The notes: generated by a model not told the origin, from the sequence alone. A DNA stretch of 64,000 nucleotides from Thermofontimicrobium_A sp034505795 (GCA_034505795.1 JAPDQM010000008.1:1-64000); one strand, 5' to 3'; positions 9,213 to 19,241 are shown, numbered from the stretch's first letter. Program-made: numbers and translations.

Positions 9213-10181
9213 CTATTCTAAATCAAAAAATAAGTGTTCCTTTAGCGCCGGCGTCGCTGTCGTTTTCTGGAGTAATCGCTCATTGAACTCCCTGGCAGTA
9301 AAATGTCCATATATCTTCAGCCACTGATTCAACGCGATAACTTCAGCCAACACCGTTATGTTTTTGCCCGGGAAAATCGGCAGGCTGACGATAGGGATGG
9401 GAACCCCCAGGTACTCCACTTGTTTCTCCTCCAATCCCGTGCGATCATAGTCTTTTCCAGCCTCCCAATCCTCCAGATGCAGTTCCACCTGCACCCTTTT
9501 CTGAAAGCGAATTGCCCGAATACCAAAAATTCGCTGTACATCGATGATGCCTATTCCCCGAATCTCGAGATGATGCATCAAAGTTTCGCTGCATGAGCCT
9601 ATCAAAATTCCTACGGTTCGTCGCGAAAGATTGACGACATCATCCGCAACCAGCCGATGACCTCGCTCGACCAAATCCAGTGCCACCTCGCTCTTGCCGA
9701 TACCGCTTCTCCCCGTAATCAGCATGCCGATGCCATAAACATCAACCAGAGACCCATGGACACTGGTAAAAGGAGCAAATTTTTCCTCTAAGTAACTGCT
9801 TAGAATTTGAATCACATGAGTCGTCGAGAAAACGCTGCGCAGGATGGAAATTTTCTTCTCATTGGCGATTGAAATAAAATCATCATCGGGACAGTTGTTA
9901 TCAGTAATAATGATACAGGGAATATCAAATTCAAAAACCTTCCGCAAACTGGCTTCGCGTTTGGTGGTCGATAGCGTCTCTAAATAGGCCAGTTCAGTAT
10001 TCCCAATAATCTGGACCCGGTTGTAAGTAAAGACATCGACAAATCCGCTCAACGCCAGTCCTGGTCGATGAATTTCTCGCTCTTTGATCTTTTTATGGAA
10101 GCTGGCTCGATTGTTTAGAATCTCGAGTTTGAGCCGCTTCTGGTTATCTTCATACAGGTTTTTTACGGTTAAATCATTCAT
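9213..10181 (-). CDS. hprK: HPr kinase/phosphorylase
   Basis: 322 residues from the ATG at 10181 (a TTG four codons upstream is also possible). The N-terminal domain is followed by a C-terminal kinase domain with the Walker A loop GRSGIGKS, the HprK motif RLVADDVV, the signature EIRGIGIIDV and a later LEDWEAGKDYDRTG. The enzyme phosphorylates and dephosphorylates a serine of HPr in response to metabolite levels. HPr itself is not in the window. It lies between hpf and the PTS EIIA gene. A strong hairpin sits just before the start and could affect its expression. Confidence 0.96.
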   Translation of the reverse strand: MNDLTVKNLYEDNQKRLKLEILNNRASFHKKIKEREIHRPGLALSGFVDVFTYNRVQIIGNTELAYLETLSTTKREASLRKVFEFDIPCIIITDNNCPDDDFISIANEKKISILRSVFSTTHVIQILSSYLEEKFAPFTSVHGSLVDVYGIGMLITGRSGIGKSEVALDLVERGHRLVADDVVNLSRRTVGILIGSCSETLMHHLEIRGIGIIDVQRIFGIRAIRFQKRVQVELHLEDWEAGKDYDRTGLEEKQVEYLGVPIPIVSLPIFPGKNITVLAEVIALNQWLKIYGHFTAREFNERLLQKTTATPALKEHLFFDLE

Positions 10182-10200
10182 AATGAATGTCAAGTTGCAC

Positions 10201-10230
10201 CAACCCGCTGCCCCAATAGGCAGCGGGTTG
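10201..10230. repeat. 12-bp perfect hairpin between hpf and hprK
   Basis: CAACCCGCTGCC (10201-10212) pairs fully with GGCAGCGGGTTG (10219-10230) around a six-base loop. It lies in the 58-base gap between the hpf stop and the hprK start. There is no T-run on either side, so it is more likely an RNA processing, stability or attenuation element than a simple terminator. Confidence 0.8.
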
Positions 10231-10239
10231 ATAGGCTCG

Positions 10240-10554
10240 CTATTTTACAGGCACCTTATTTTCTGGATGCGGTGAAAATTTCTTCTCTTTGTAACGTTTT
10301 AATTTGCGCTCCATTTTTTCTACTGCCTTATCAATCGACTTATAAATATCTTCGCTTTTTTCTACAACCGTCAGTTGCTGTCCGTATACTGTCAGGACAA
10401 GCTCCGCTATCTGGATTTCCTTCTGATAATCTAACACAATATCACAACTGACAATGCCATCATAAAATTTCTCCAAACGCAACACTTCGTTTTGGGCATA
10501 CTCTTTTAGCCTTTCGGAAGGCTTGTAATGACGGGCTGTGAAACTGATTCTCAT
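10240..10554 (-). CDS. hpf: ribosome hibernation promoting factor, short form
   Basis: 104 residues, ATG with GGAGG upstream. MRISFTARHYKPSERLKEYA opens the beta-alpha-beta-beta-beta-alpha fold of the HPF/RaiA family, and KSEDIYKSIDKAVEKMERKL is the second conserved helix. The long-form C-terminal dimerisation domain is absent; the tail is short and basic. It binds the 30S decoding region and helps inactivate ribosomes in starvation. It lies between the xer recombinase and hprK, an order common around hprK in Gram-negatives. Confidence 0.93.
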   Translation of the reverse strand: MRISFTARHYKPSERLKEYAQNEVLRLEKFYDGIVSCDIVLDYQKEIQIAELVLTVYGQQLTVVEKSEDIYKSIDKAVEKMERKLKRYKEKKFSPHPENKVPVK

Positions 10555-10609
10555 AGGAATCCTCCTATTGGATTAAACTTCAGGTTATATGTTGATTAAA
10601 AGGCAGCAT

Positions 10610-11560
10610 TCACTCCTTCTCGGCCCGCGGATGGGCCTGGTTATAGATTGCCTTCAGGCGTTCCGTCGAAACATGGGTGTAAATTTGCGTGGTCGTTAAA
10701 TTTGCGTGGCCCAGCAATTCTTTCACTGCGGCCAGGTCGGCCCCGGCATCCAATAGATGCGTGGCAAATGAATGCCGGAATAAATGCGGATTGGTACCGC
10801 TGCTCGAAACCTGTTCCAGATATTTCGCTACCCGTCGTTGAATACTCCGATTCGAGAGCGGTCGACCATAGCGATTGAGAAACAGCGCCGCCGTCTGCCG
10901 CTGTAGGCTTTTCTGAAGCAAGAGCGGTCGTGCATCCAAATATTTTTTCAATGAGCGCAACGCCAACTCGCCAACCGGAACCAAACGTTCTTTATTGCCT
11001 TTCCCCATCACCTTCAATTGCCGATTCACCCAATCGACATCGGATAATTCCAAATGGGATAATTCACTGAGCCGAATGCCGGTGCTATAAAATAATTCCA
11101 TTATCGCCTGGTCCCGCAAACCAATTGCTGAATCTAAATCGGGCAGCGCTAATGCCGCCTTCACCGTAGGATAGTTCATTGTTTGTGGGATTTTTTTCTC
11201 GGTCTTCAGCGAAAAAAGGCTGTTGGCGGGATTGATGGTGATGAGTCGTTGCCGATATAAGTATTTAAAGAAAGATTTCAAACAAGCGATTTTGCGGTTG
11301 ATACTGGTGGTACGATAATTTTCTTTTTTTAATTGGCCTAAAAATGCACGCAGGTGGTGGCGATTGATCTGGCTCAATTCCAAACGTGGGAGATCATAAT
11401 TTTTTTCCAGGAAGCCATAGAAATGTCTCAAATCATGACCGTAGGCTTCCAGCGTATGGGCTGAATAGGCTCGCTCTGATTTCAAAAAGTGTAAAAACGC
11501 ATCGAGCCAATAATCCCAATTCACCGCTTGATTATGATTGTTCTGACTCGTCATGCTCAT
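10610..11560 (-). CDS. xerC: tyrosine recombinase XerC/XerD
   Basis: 316 residues. An N-terminal SAM-like core-binding domain (about 12-105) is followed by the catalytic domain with arginine in YSTGIRLSEL, lysine in GKGNKERLVPV, HLFRHSFATHLLD with the HxxR pair, HANLTTTQIYTH with the third histidine and the nucleophile tyrosine. It resolves chromosome dimers at dif together with a partner recombinase. The start overlaps the end of topA by 29 bases, which suggests translational coupling. I cannot separate XerC from XerD with certainty; the position after topA is common for xerC. Confidence 0.93.
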   Translation of the reverse strand: MSMTSQNNHNQAVNWDYWLDAFLHFLKSERAYSAHTLEAYGHDLRHFYGFLEKNYDLPRLELSQINRHHLRAFLGQLKKENYRTTSINRKIACLKSFFKYLYRQRLITINPANSLFSLKTEKKIPQTMNYPTVKAALALPDLDSAIGLRDQAIMELFYSTGIRLSELSHLELSDVDWVNRQLKVMGKGNKERLVPVGELALRSLKKYLDARPLLLQKSLQRQTAALFLNRYGRPLSNRSIQRRVAKYLEQVSSSGTNPHLFRHSFATHLLDAGADLAAVKELLGHANLTTTQIYTHVSTERLKAIYNQAHPRAEKE

Positions 11561-13823
11561 GGCTGTACGTTTTCTTGCATGCAGGACAATAGAGATAATC
11601 GCCTAACGTTTGGTTATTCCGTTGTTCCAGATAGGGTGCGCCACAGTTTTCACAGCGCGTAGCCACCGGCAAATGCCAGGAAGCAAAATCGCAGTCCGGG
11701 TAGCGATTGCAGCCATAAAAGACCCGGCCACGTTTTGAACGTCGTTCCACAATCTCGCCGGTACAATTTTCGCGAGGACAGGAAATTCCAAGCGAAACTG
11801 GCTTGTTATTTTTGCACGCGGGATAACCCGAGCAAGCCAGAAAGCGGCCATACCGACCCTGCTTTATGACCATTGGCTTTCCACATTTCTCACAGATTTC
11901 ATTTGTTGGCGCAGTCTCATTTTCGGTTGGCTCCAATGGCCGAGTATAGCGACAATCGGGATAGCCGGTGCAGCCGATAAATTTGCCATTGCGGCCCCAG
12001 CGCACGATCAACGGTTTGCCGCATTCGGGGCAGGTCTCGGCAGTGTCCTGCCGCAGCGATTCCCGAATAGCGTCTTTTTTATTGGCAACCTGTTCCAATG
12101 CCTGGCTGAAGGGCTTATAGAAATCGTTCATGACAGCCAAAAAATCTTTGCCATTGGTTTCGATTTTATCAAGCTCTTCTTCCATCTTTGCGGTAAATTT
12201 GACATTAAAAATATTCGGGAAATGCTGAATCAAAATATCGTTCACAGTAAAACCCAGCTCGGTCGGCACCAGTTGGCGATTATTTTTCTCGACATATTTT
12301 CGCGCTAATAGCGTGCTGATAATCAAAGCATACGTGCTGGGACGTCCAATATCCAATTGATCCAATTCCTTTACCAAGCTGCTTTCAGAATAGCGGGCTG
12401 GCGGCTTGGTAAAATGCTGTTTTGGAATCAAATCCAGCAGTGTCAACACCTCTCCTACACGCAACTCCTTCGGTAATTGCTGCTGCTCCGGTTCCGCACC
12501 GTTGTCTCCATCCTTTTCAGGTTCTTGATAATCCTCCAGCGCTTGCAAAAAGCCGCGAAATTTGATCACCGAGCCAGTGGATCGAAACAGATAATCTTCT
12601 ACTAGCTCGCTTTGGGCTGAACGATGACCTGCGGTAATATCAATGGTCGTTTGATCTAGACGAGCGTCGTTCATTTGAGAAGCTACAAAACGATTCCAGA
12701 TCAACTCATAAATTTTCAACTGATCCGCAGTCAAGAATTTTTTGATTTTTTTCGGCACGCGAGTCATCGAGGTCGGTCGGATCGCCTCGTGAGCATCCTG
12801 GGCACTTTGTTTGTTTTTATAAATGCGCGCCTGCGGCGGCAAGTATTCCAATCCGTAAGCATTAGCAATATATTCCCGCACTGCCAAGAGCGACTCATCC
12901 GCAATGCGAGTTGAATCGGTTCGCATGTAGGTGATTAAACCAATGCTACCCTCTTCGCCCAACTCAATTCCCTCGTAGAGCTGTTGGGCAATGGCCATTA
13001 CTCGCTTGGTGGTAAATCCCAGACGGCGTGAAGCTTCTTGCTGAAAGGTACTGGTCGTAAATGGCGGGGCTGGCTTGCGAGCAATCTCCTTTTTGTTAAT
13101 ACTCTTGATGACGAATTGTTTGGTCTTGAGATCATTGACAATCTCGGTGGCGGACTGCTCGTTTTTAATCTCAGCCTTGTTATTTTGTATCTTGATCAAA
13201 TTAGAGAAAAATGGCGCCGATTTTTCGCCCTGCACCTGGGCCGTAATCGACCAATATTCCTGCGGCACGAACGCCTGAATTTCGCGTTCACGTTCAACAA
13301 TCAATCGCAATGCGACCGATTGCACCCGTCCGGCGCTTAAGCCTCGATAAATTGTCTGCCAGAGAATCGGGCTCACTTGATAACCCACCAGCCGATCCAG
13401 CACGCGGCGAGCCTTTTGAGCTTCCACCTTGTTCAGATCGATGGACTGGGAGTTTTCGATCGCAGCTTTAACCGCCTTTTCAGTAATTTCGTTGAATAGA
13501 ATCCGCTTGATCCTATCATTACTGGATTTCAAAACTTCATAAATATGCCACGCTATGGCTTCGCCTTCGCGATCCGGGTCTGTGGCGATATACACCTGCT
13601 CGGCTGTTTTCGCTGCTTTTTTGAGTTGATTAATAACATTGCCTTTGCCACGAATCGTGATATATTCTGGCTGAAAACCATCTTCGATCGCTACGCCTAA
13701 TTTGCCTTTGGGTAGGTCCTTGATATGGCCGACAGACGGCAATACCTCGTAATTCCGTCCCAAAAATTTTTTGATCGTTTTCGTTTTGGCAACAGACTCA
13801 ACAATGACAACTGATGGGGCCAT
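11532..13823 (-). CDS. topA: DNA topoisomerase I
   Basis: 763 residues. The Toprim domain begins MAPSVVIVESVAKTKTI and holds TDPDREGEAIAWH. The nucleophile tyrosine lies in GLITYMRTDSTRI. After the core come several zinc-finger modules: CPECGKPLIVRWG, CEKCGKPMVIKQG, a SCPRENC unit and a final CENCGAP/YCPACKK pair, i.e. four cysteine-rich units. It relaxes negative supercoils behind RNA polymerase. The smg gene lies just upstream and xerC overlaps its end, forming a conserved smg-topA-xerC run. Confidence 0.97.
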   Translation of the reverse strand: MAPSVVIVESVAKTKTIKKFLGRNYEVLPSVGHIKDLPKGKLGVAIEDGFQPEYITIRGKGNVINQLKKAAKTAEQVYIATDPDREGEAIAWHIYEVLKSSNDRIKRILFNEITEKAVKAAIENSQSIDLNKVEAQKARRVLDRLVGYQVSPILWQTIYRGLSAGRVQSVALRLIVEREREIQAFVPQEYWSITAQVQGEKSAPFFSNLIKIQNNKAEIKNEQSATEIVNDLKTKQFVIKSINKKEIARKPAPPFTTSTFQQEASRRLGFTTKRVMAIAQQLYEGIELGEEGSIGLITYMRTDSTRIADESLLAVREYIANAYGLEYLPPQARIYKNKQSAQDAHEAIRPTSMTRVPKKIKKFLTADQLKIYELIWNRFVASQMNDARLDQTTIDITAGHRSAQSELVEDYLFRSTGSVIKFRGFLQALEDYQEPEKDGDNGAEPEQQQLPKELRVGEVLTLLDLIPKQHFTKPPARYSESSLVKELDQLDIGRPSTYALIISTLLARKYVEKNNRQLVPTELGFTVNDILIQHFPNIFNVKFTAKMEEELDKIETNGKDFLAVMNDFYKPFSQALEQVANKKDAIRESLRQDTAETCPECGKPLIVRWGRNGKFIGCTGYPDCRYTRPLEPTENETAPTNEICEKCGKPMVIKQGRYGRFLACSGYPACKNNKPVSLGISCPRENCTGEIVERRSKRGRVFYGCNRYPDCDFASWHLPVATRCENCGAPYLEQRNNQTLGDYLYCPACKKTYSHEHDESEQS

Positions 13824-13845
13824 AATGAAAATTGTTCGCTAAAGA

Positions 13846-14310
13846 TTAGTGTGTATGATATGTGTCTTGAATGATGAAAAATGAACCCCTGGTGACATCA
13901 TCCTGGCTAAAAATCAGATTATCCACAACAGCTTTGATCTCTGGTATCGAGATGCCTTTCTTTCCCTGAATAAATGCATAGGATAGAATTTGCTCAATCT
14001 CGGCATCTCCGACCAGATCCAGTTCCTTTAGCTGCAATAGAAAATCGTAAGCCGCTGGCGTTAGATTTTGTTTCTCAAAATTGAACCAGGGGCGATCGGA
14101 CTGCGGAGGCAATAGCGGTTCGATGGGGCCTTCATTTTCTGGAATTTTTTCGGTCAACCAAGAAATCGCTCGGTCGATTTCATTTTCAGTGTAACCCTGT
14201 TCGATTAGTTTTTCTGACAGTTTTTCAAAACGTCCCAATACGGTCTCGTTCACATTGGATTGCATGGCATCGACAATGTAAAAAACGATTTCCATAACTC
14301 GCTCATTCAT
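13846..14310 (-). CDS. smg: DUF494/Smg family protein
   Basis: 154 residues from the ATG at 14310, picked because MNERVMEIVFYIVDAM is the family start and a purine-rich site (AGGAGAAGGAG) lies just upstream; a longer frame to 14397 adds unrelated residues. The protein is acidic and helical, with LIEQGYTENEIDRAISWL and LDLVGDAEIEQILSYAF matching the DUF494 pattern. Its biochemical role is not established. In many bacteria it is next to dprA or topA, as here: topA starts 22 bases downstream. Confidence 0.88.
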   Translation of the reverse strand: MNERVMEIVFYIVDAMQSNVNETVLGRFEKLSEKLIEQGYTENEIDRAISWLTEKIPENEGPIEPLLPPQSDRPWFNFEKQNLTPAAYDFLLQLKELDLVGDAEIEQILSYAFIQGKKGISIPEIKAVVDNLIFSQDDVTRGSFFIIQDTYHTH

Positions 14311-14535
14311 TCCCTCGCTCCTTCTCCTGATGTAACAGTGCTCCTCTCCATCCCATCTATCCTCAGTTAAATATAACATAATTTCGCTGAAATGCAAGCG
14401 TTATTACAAACATTTAACCGTGCGAGAATAGATTATCGGCTGCCATGCGCTGTTTTGCCGCCATCGCCCATAGTCATTATCAATATAACCAACAAAATGC
14501 TTCGATGCAAGCCATTTTTCAAAATCAACGATAAT

Positions 14536-17500
14536 TTATTGACCATGACATTTTTTATATTTTTTGCCGCTGCCACAGGGACAGGGATCATTGCGACCAA
14601 TTTTTTGTCCGACCACTACTGGTATCTTTTTGCCTGTCGGACCTGGTGCACCAGCAGGTGTTTCTGGGGCGGCTGCCGGCGCTGGTCGATAACCCATGCC
14701 ATCGGCCGTGTCATGAACCTCCCGCATCGGCACGACACGACGCCGTGGAGCAAACGGCACTTCTTCTCGAATCTGAGCTTTAAAAATTAGCTCCAGCACT
14801 CCTTCATTGATTCGCGCCAGCATGTCCGTGAAGGCACGAAAGCCTTCGGTTTTATATTCAACCAGCGGATCCTTCTGGCCATAGGCTCGCAAACCGATGC
14901 CTTCCTTCAACTGATCCATTTCATACAAATGTTCCCGCCAACAGGTGTCTATTACCTGCAACAACGCCAGGCGCTCCAGTTGCCGCATTTTCTTTTCACC
15001 AATCACCTGGGTTCGACGCTTATAATGATCCATGGCCTTTTCTTTAATAGCCTCGATCAGCATCTCTTTGGTTAGACTGGTCGCCACATCCTCCACCCCG
15101 CGATAGGGTGATGTCATTAACAAAATTCGCTGCAAATCATTATTCAGGCCAACCCAATCCCAATCTTCGAGATATTTGGCGTCGCCGACATGGGCCTCCA
15201 CCCGATCTTCGATAATTTGGTCTATCATGTCGAGAATTTGATCGCGCAGGTTTCGGCCCTGCAAGGCTTCGGCGCGCATGCGATAGATCACCTCGCGCTG
15301 TTGGTTCATGACGTCATCGTATTCCAGCAGATGCTTCCGAATCTCGAAATTGTGCATCTCTACGCGCTTTTGCGCGCGCTCTATGGAGCGGGTGATCATC
15401 GGATGCTGAATCACTTCCCCTTCCTCGATGCCCAACCGATCCATGACGCCAGCAATCCGCTCCGAGCCAAATAGACGCATCAAATCATCTTCGAGCGAAA
15501 GATAGAAACGCGACGATCCAGGATCGCCCTGGCGACCGCTTCGCCCGCGAAGCTGGCGATCGATACGCCGTGATTCATGGCGCTCCGTGCCAATAATGTG
15601 CAAACCGCATGGCACGTCGGCCTCACAATCGTCGAGGTTGATTCCCTCCGGAATCGGCCGACCATTTGTTTCAACCAAATAGCAGCCGCCATCGCACATG
15701 ACAACCCCACGGCCCAGTTTGATATCCGTGCCTCGACCGGCCATGTTGGTGGCAATGGTGACCGTGCCGGGTTGCCCAGCGCGGGCGACAATTTGAGCCT
15801 CTTCTTTGTGATACTTGGCATTGAGCACCGAATGCTTGATGCCGGCCCGTTTGAGCATCCGACTGAGCGTTTCGGAAACTTCCACCGAAATCGTACCCAC
15901 CAGCACCGGCCGATTCTTCTTGTGCATTGCAACGATTTCATTGATGACTGCATTATATTTTTCACGCTTGGTGCGATAAATCTGGTCATTATAGTCCATA
16001 CGGCGAATGGGCTCATTGGTGGGAATAACCACCACATCGAGCTTGTAAATTTGCCAGAGTTCATGGGCTTCGGTCTCAGCCGTACCGGTCATTCCGGCAA
16101 GTTTGGTGTAAAGACGAAAGAAATTTTGCAATGTGATCGTCGCCAGCGTCTGGGTTTCCTGTTCAATTTTAACCCCCTCTTTAGCTTCGATCGCCTGATG
16201 CAAACCATCGCTATAGCGTCGCCCGGGCATCAACCGGCCGGTAAATTCATCGACGATCATTACTTTGCCATCCTCAGTCACCACATACTCCACGTCCCGC
16301 TCAAACAGCGAATAAGCCCGCAGGAGTTGGCTGATGTTATGGATGCGTTCGCTCTTTTCGGCATGTTCTCGTTCCAGCCGATCCTTTGCTTCCAGCCGCG
16401 CCTTTTCATCCTCCGCATGCTCACGATCGATGCGCTCAAATTCCACGGCCAGATCTGGCAGTACAAACATGTCAGGATCGTGTGGAGAAAGCGCTTCCCG
16501 TCCCTTTTCGGTCAAATCGATAACATGCGTTTTTTCATCAATGGAATAATAGAGTTCCTCATCCAATTCATGCAACCGTTTATCGCGCAGATAATCCATT
16601 TCGACCTGATGGATCAACTTTTTGGTGCCAGGTTCATGGAGGATTTTAGCCAACTTTTTATTTTTGGGAGCACCACGAGAAGCCTGCAACAGCTTGATGC
16701 CAGCTTCGTATTCTTTGCCTTCATTTAATAGCTTTTCGGCTTCGGAGATCATGGAGTTTACCAGGAGCGTCTGGCTACGAACCAATTGGGCCACCCGAGG
16801 TTTAACTTCATCGAACTTCTGGGTCGATTGCTCCACCGGTCCCGAAATGATCAGCGGCGTCCTCGCTTCATCAATCAACACCGAATCCACCTCATCGATG
16901 ATCGCATAATGATGCTTGCGTTGCACCAAATCCTCGATGCGGATTGACATATTATCGCGCAAATAGTCGAATCCAAATTCGTTATTGGTTCCATAGGTGA
17001 TGTCGGCATTATAGGCACGCTGGCGCTGGGGGGGATTCATATCATTGACGATAAAAGCTGCGGTCAAACCCAATGTTTCATAAATTTTTCCCATCCATTC
17101 ACAATCCCGACGGGCCAGGTAGTCATTCACCGTCACCAGATGGGCACCTTTGCCGCTCAGGGCGTTAAGATAGAGCGGCATGGTGGCCACCAGAGTTTTG
17201 CCTTCACCAGTGGCCATTTCTGCGATCTTTCCTTCATGCAACACCACCCCGCCGATGAGCTGCACGTCAAATGGAATCATATCCCAGGTAATGTCGATAT
17301 CCGTCACCGACCAGGATTTGCCCACCAGCCGACGGCAGGTTTCCTTGGCCACGGCATAAGCCTGAGGCAGAATTTCAAGCAGAACCTCTTCATTAGTTTC
17401 TTTTTCTTCTTTTTTTAATTGCTGAATTTCGTCACGAATGCTATCAACATCGATAGTTTCATCTTCGCCAACATCCTGTCGCAATTGTGCTTCCAAATCG

Positions 17501-17697
17501 AACAGTCGCGATTGAATTTCTCCCACTCGCTCCTGAATTAGGTTTTTAAATTCGATGGTCTTAAAGCGCAGTTCATCATCCGACAGTTCATGATATTGCT
17601 GGTAATAATCATTGATCTCATGAACCAGCGGCGTAATTCGTTTAACATCTCGCTCGTGTTTACTGCCAAATATTTTGGTTAAAATATCTCCCAACAT
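14536..17697 (-). CDS. secA: preprotein translocase ATPase SecA
   Basis: 1053 residues, longer than the usual 830-900; ATG with GAGGAG upstream. Walker A is ATGEGKTLVATMPLYL, Walker B region DEVDSVLIDEARTPLIISG, helicase motif ATNMAGRGTDIKLG and QLRGRSGRQGDPG follow. The ending has the zinc-binding SEC-C tail GRNDPCPCGSGKKYKKC. It drives export of unfolded proteins through SecYEG. The extra length comes from an N-terminal helical insert before the PP-binding part and from a charged helical segment around residues 300-450, as in other FCB SecA proteins. Confidence 0.97.
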   Translation of the reverse strand: MLGDILTKIFGSKHERDVKRITPLVHEINDYYQQYHELSDDELRFKTIEFKNLIQERVGEIQSRLFDLEAQLRQDVGEDETIDVDSIRDEIQQLKKEEKETNEEVLLEILPQAYAVAKETCRRLVGKSWSVTDIDITWDMIPFDVQLIGGVVLHEGKIAEMATGEGKTLVATMPLYLNALSGKGAHLVTVNDYLARRDCEWMGKIYETLGLTAAFIVNDMNPPQRQRAYNADITYGTNNEFGFDYLRDNMSIRIEDLVQRKHHYAIIDEVDSVLIDEARTPLIISGPVEQSTQKFDEVKPRVAQLVRSQTLLVNSMISEAEKLLNEGKEYEAGIKLLQASRGAPKNKKLAKILHEPGTKKLIHQVEMDYLRDKRLHELDEELYYSIDEKTHVIDLTEKGREALSPHDPDMFVLPDLAVEFERIDREHAEDEKARLEAKDRLEREHAEKSERIHNISQLLRAYSLFERDVEYVVTEDGKVMIVDEFTGRLMPGRRYSDGLHQAIEAKEGVKIEQETQTLATITLQNFFRLYTKLAGMTGTAETEAHELWQIYKLDVVVIPTNEPIRRMDYNDQIYRTKREKYNAVINEIVAMHKKNRPVLVGTISVEVSETLSRMLKRAGIKHSVLNAKYHKEEAQIVARAGQPGTVTIATNMAGRGTDIKLGRGVVMCDGGCYLVETNGRPIPEGINLDDCEADVPCGLHIIGTERHESRRIDRQLRGRSGRQGDPGSSRFYLSLEDDLMRLFGSERIAGVMDRLGIEEGEVIQHPMITRSIERAQKRVEMHNFEIRKHLLEYDDVMNQQREVIYRMRAEALQGRNLRDQILDMIDQIIEDRVEAHVGDAKYLEDWDWVGLNNDLQRILLMTSPYRGVEDVATSLTKEMLIEAIKEKAMDHYKRRTQVIGEKKMRQLERLALLQVIDTCWREHLYEMDQLKEGIGLRAYGQKDPLVEYKTEGFRAFTDMLARINEGVLELIFKAQIREEVPFAPRRRVVPMREVHDTADGMGYRPAPAAAPETPAGAPGPTGKKIPVVVGQKIGRNDPCPCGSGKKYKKCHGQ

Positions 17698-17831
17698 ACA
17701 AACTCCTCAGGGAAGTCGGAACGTCTTATGCCAGCGATTCTAACGATTGTGGTGCTGAGCCCCACGCAATAAATCGCTACTGCAAATTTTTAACGTTATA
17801 CTCAGGTGGTTATCATAAAGTTCGTTTTGGC

Positions 17832-18287
17832 TTACGACCCATCTAACAAGCCACGGCCACTTTTGTGAATGCGATCGTCCTGGCGCAAATCGCTCAAAAT
17901 CGCATCCAGGATGCCATTGATGAATTTCCCACTTTTTTCGGTGCTATATTTCTTCGCAATTTCAATAGCCTCATCTATGGAAACCTTAGGCGGAATATCC
18001 TCAAAATGAAGAAATTCCGAGATCGCAATGCGCAAAATCAACTTATCGATAATGGCAATCCGATCAAACTCCCAATTGTGAGACCATCGTTTAATGAGCG
18101 CATCCAGTTCATCGGCATGACCAATCGCCTTGTCAACCAGTTGTTCAGCAAATTGCTTGATAAAATCGCTATCAGCTTCCGCCCGAATGATATCAGCGAT
18201 GACCTGTTCCACTGGATTCTGAGATAGTTCGTAAGCGTAGAGGGCGTGAAGCGCCAATTCACGCCCCCGTCGTCGTGCTTTTTTCAT
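17832..18287 (-). CDS. nusB: transcription antitermination protein NusB
   Basis: 151 residues, all-helical. It opens with the basic MKKARRRGRELALHALYAYE, then WEFDRIAIIDKLILRIAISE and the conserved IPPKVSIDEAIEIAKKYST with KFINGILDAIL. NusB with NusE binds boxA of rRNA leaders and keeps polymerase from terminating. ilvE stops 27 bases upstream and secA begins 134 bases downstream. Confidence 0.96.
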   Translation of the reverse strand: MKKARRRGRELALHALYAYELSQNPVEQVIADIIRAEADSDFIKQFAEQLVDKAIGHADELDALIKRWSHNWEFDRIAIIDKLILRIAISEFLHFEDIPPKVSIDEAIEIAKKYSTEKSGKFINGILDAILSDLRQDDRIHKSGRGLLDGS

Positions 18288-18314
18288 AAGGCCACTTATA
18301 GTTTGATCGCGTGT

Positions 18315-19241
18315 TTATTCGATAAACGTCAGCCACCCATAATCCCCATCGTCACCAGTTTCAATGATATCAAAAAATCGTCGCTGAATTTTTTCGGTAA
18401 CAGGACCCCGCTGCCCCGAGCCTATTACCACTTTGTCAACCGATCGAATGGGCGAAACCTCGGCCGCGGTGCCAGTAAAAAACAATTCATCAGCAATATA
18501 CAGCATCTCACGCGGAATAATGGTTTGAATCACTTCGTAGCCAAATTCGCGTGCTATCTTAATGACCGAATCCCTCGTGATACCGGGCAAAATCGACGAG
18601 CCCATGGTTGGCGTGAATATTTCATTATTGCGCACCAGAAAGATATTCTCACCGCTGCCTTCGCTGATGTAGCCTGAACTGGACAGGGCGATCCCCTCAG
18701 CATAGTTGTCCATTTTCGCTTCCATTTTAATAAGCTGAGAATTCATGTAATTGGCACCCGTCTTAGCCAGAGCTGGATGCGTATTGGGATGCATCCGTTG
18801 CCAGGAGGAAACGCGCACATCCACCCCTTTGGTTATCGCGTCCTCACCCAGATAAGCGCCCCAGTTGAGCACGGCAATGGCCACTTGTACCGGACAGGCG
18901 GTTGGATCGACACCAAGGGTATTGTAGCCTCGAAACACCAAAGGTCGAATATAAGCTGAGCGCAGCTTATTGACTTTTACTGCTTCGATACAAGCCTGCT
19001 CAATTTCTTGCTGGCTAAACGGGATCGGCATGCGATAGATTTTGGTCGAATCGAAAAATCGCTTGATGTGATCAGACAATCGAAAAATGGCCGAACCTTT
19101 TTTTGTTGCATAACAACGCATCCCCTCAAAAATTGAAGTTCCATAATGAACCACGTGTGACATGACATGGATCTTCGCATCCCACCAATCAATAAACTTT
19201 CCATTAAACCATATCTTTCCTTGCTCATCCTCAGGCTTCAT
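18315..19241 (-). CDS. ilvE: branched-chain amino acid aminotransferase
   Basis: 308 residues, class IV fold. It opens IWFNGKFIDWWDAKIHVMSH. The pyridoxal phosphate lysine is in ALAKTGANYMNSQLIKMEA; cofactor-binding motifs EGSGENIFLVRN and LPGITRDSVIKIA follow, then FFTGTAAEVSPIRSVD. The end GDYGWLTFI resembles the E. coli type. It exchanges amino groups between glutamate and leucine, isoleucine or valine. AGGAG precedes the ATG. No other branched-chain genes are nearby. Confidence 0.95.
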   Translation of the reverse strand: MKPEDEQGKIWFNGKFIDWWDAKIHVMSHVVHYGTSIFEGMRCYATKKGSAIFRLSDHIKRFFDSTKIYRMPIPFSQQEIEQACIEAVKVNKLRSAYIRPLVFRGYNTLGVDPTACPVQVAIAVLNWGAYLGEDAITKGVDVRVSSWQRMHPNTHPALAKTGANYMNSQLIKMEAKMDNYAEGIALSSSGYISEGSGENIFLVRNNEIFTPTMGSSILPGITRDSVIKIAREFGYEVIQTIIPREMLYIADELFFTGTAAEVSPIRSVDKVVIGSGQRGPVTEKIQRRFFDIIETGDDGDYGWLTFIE

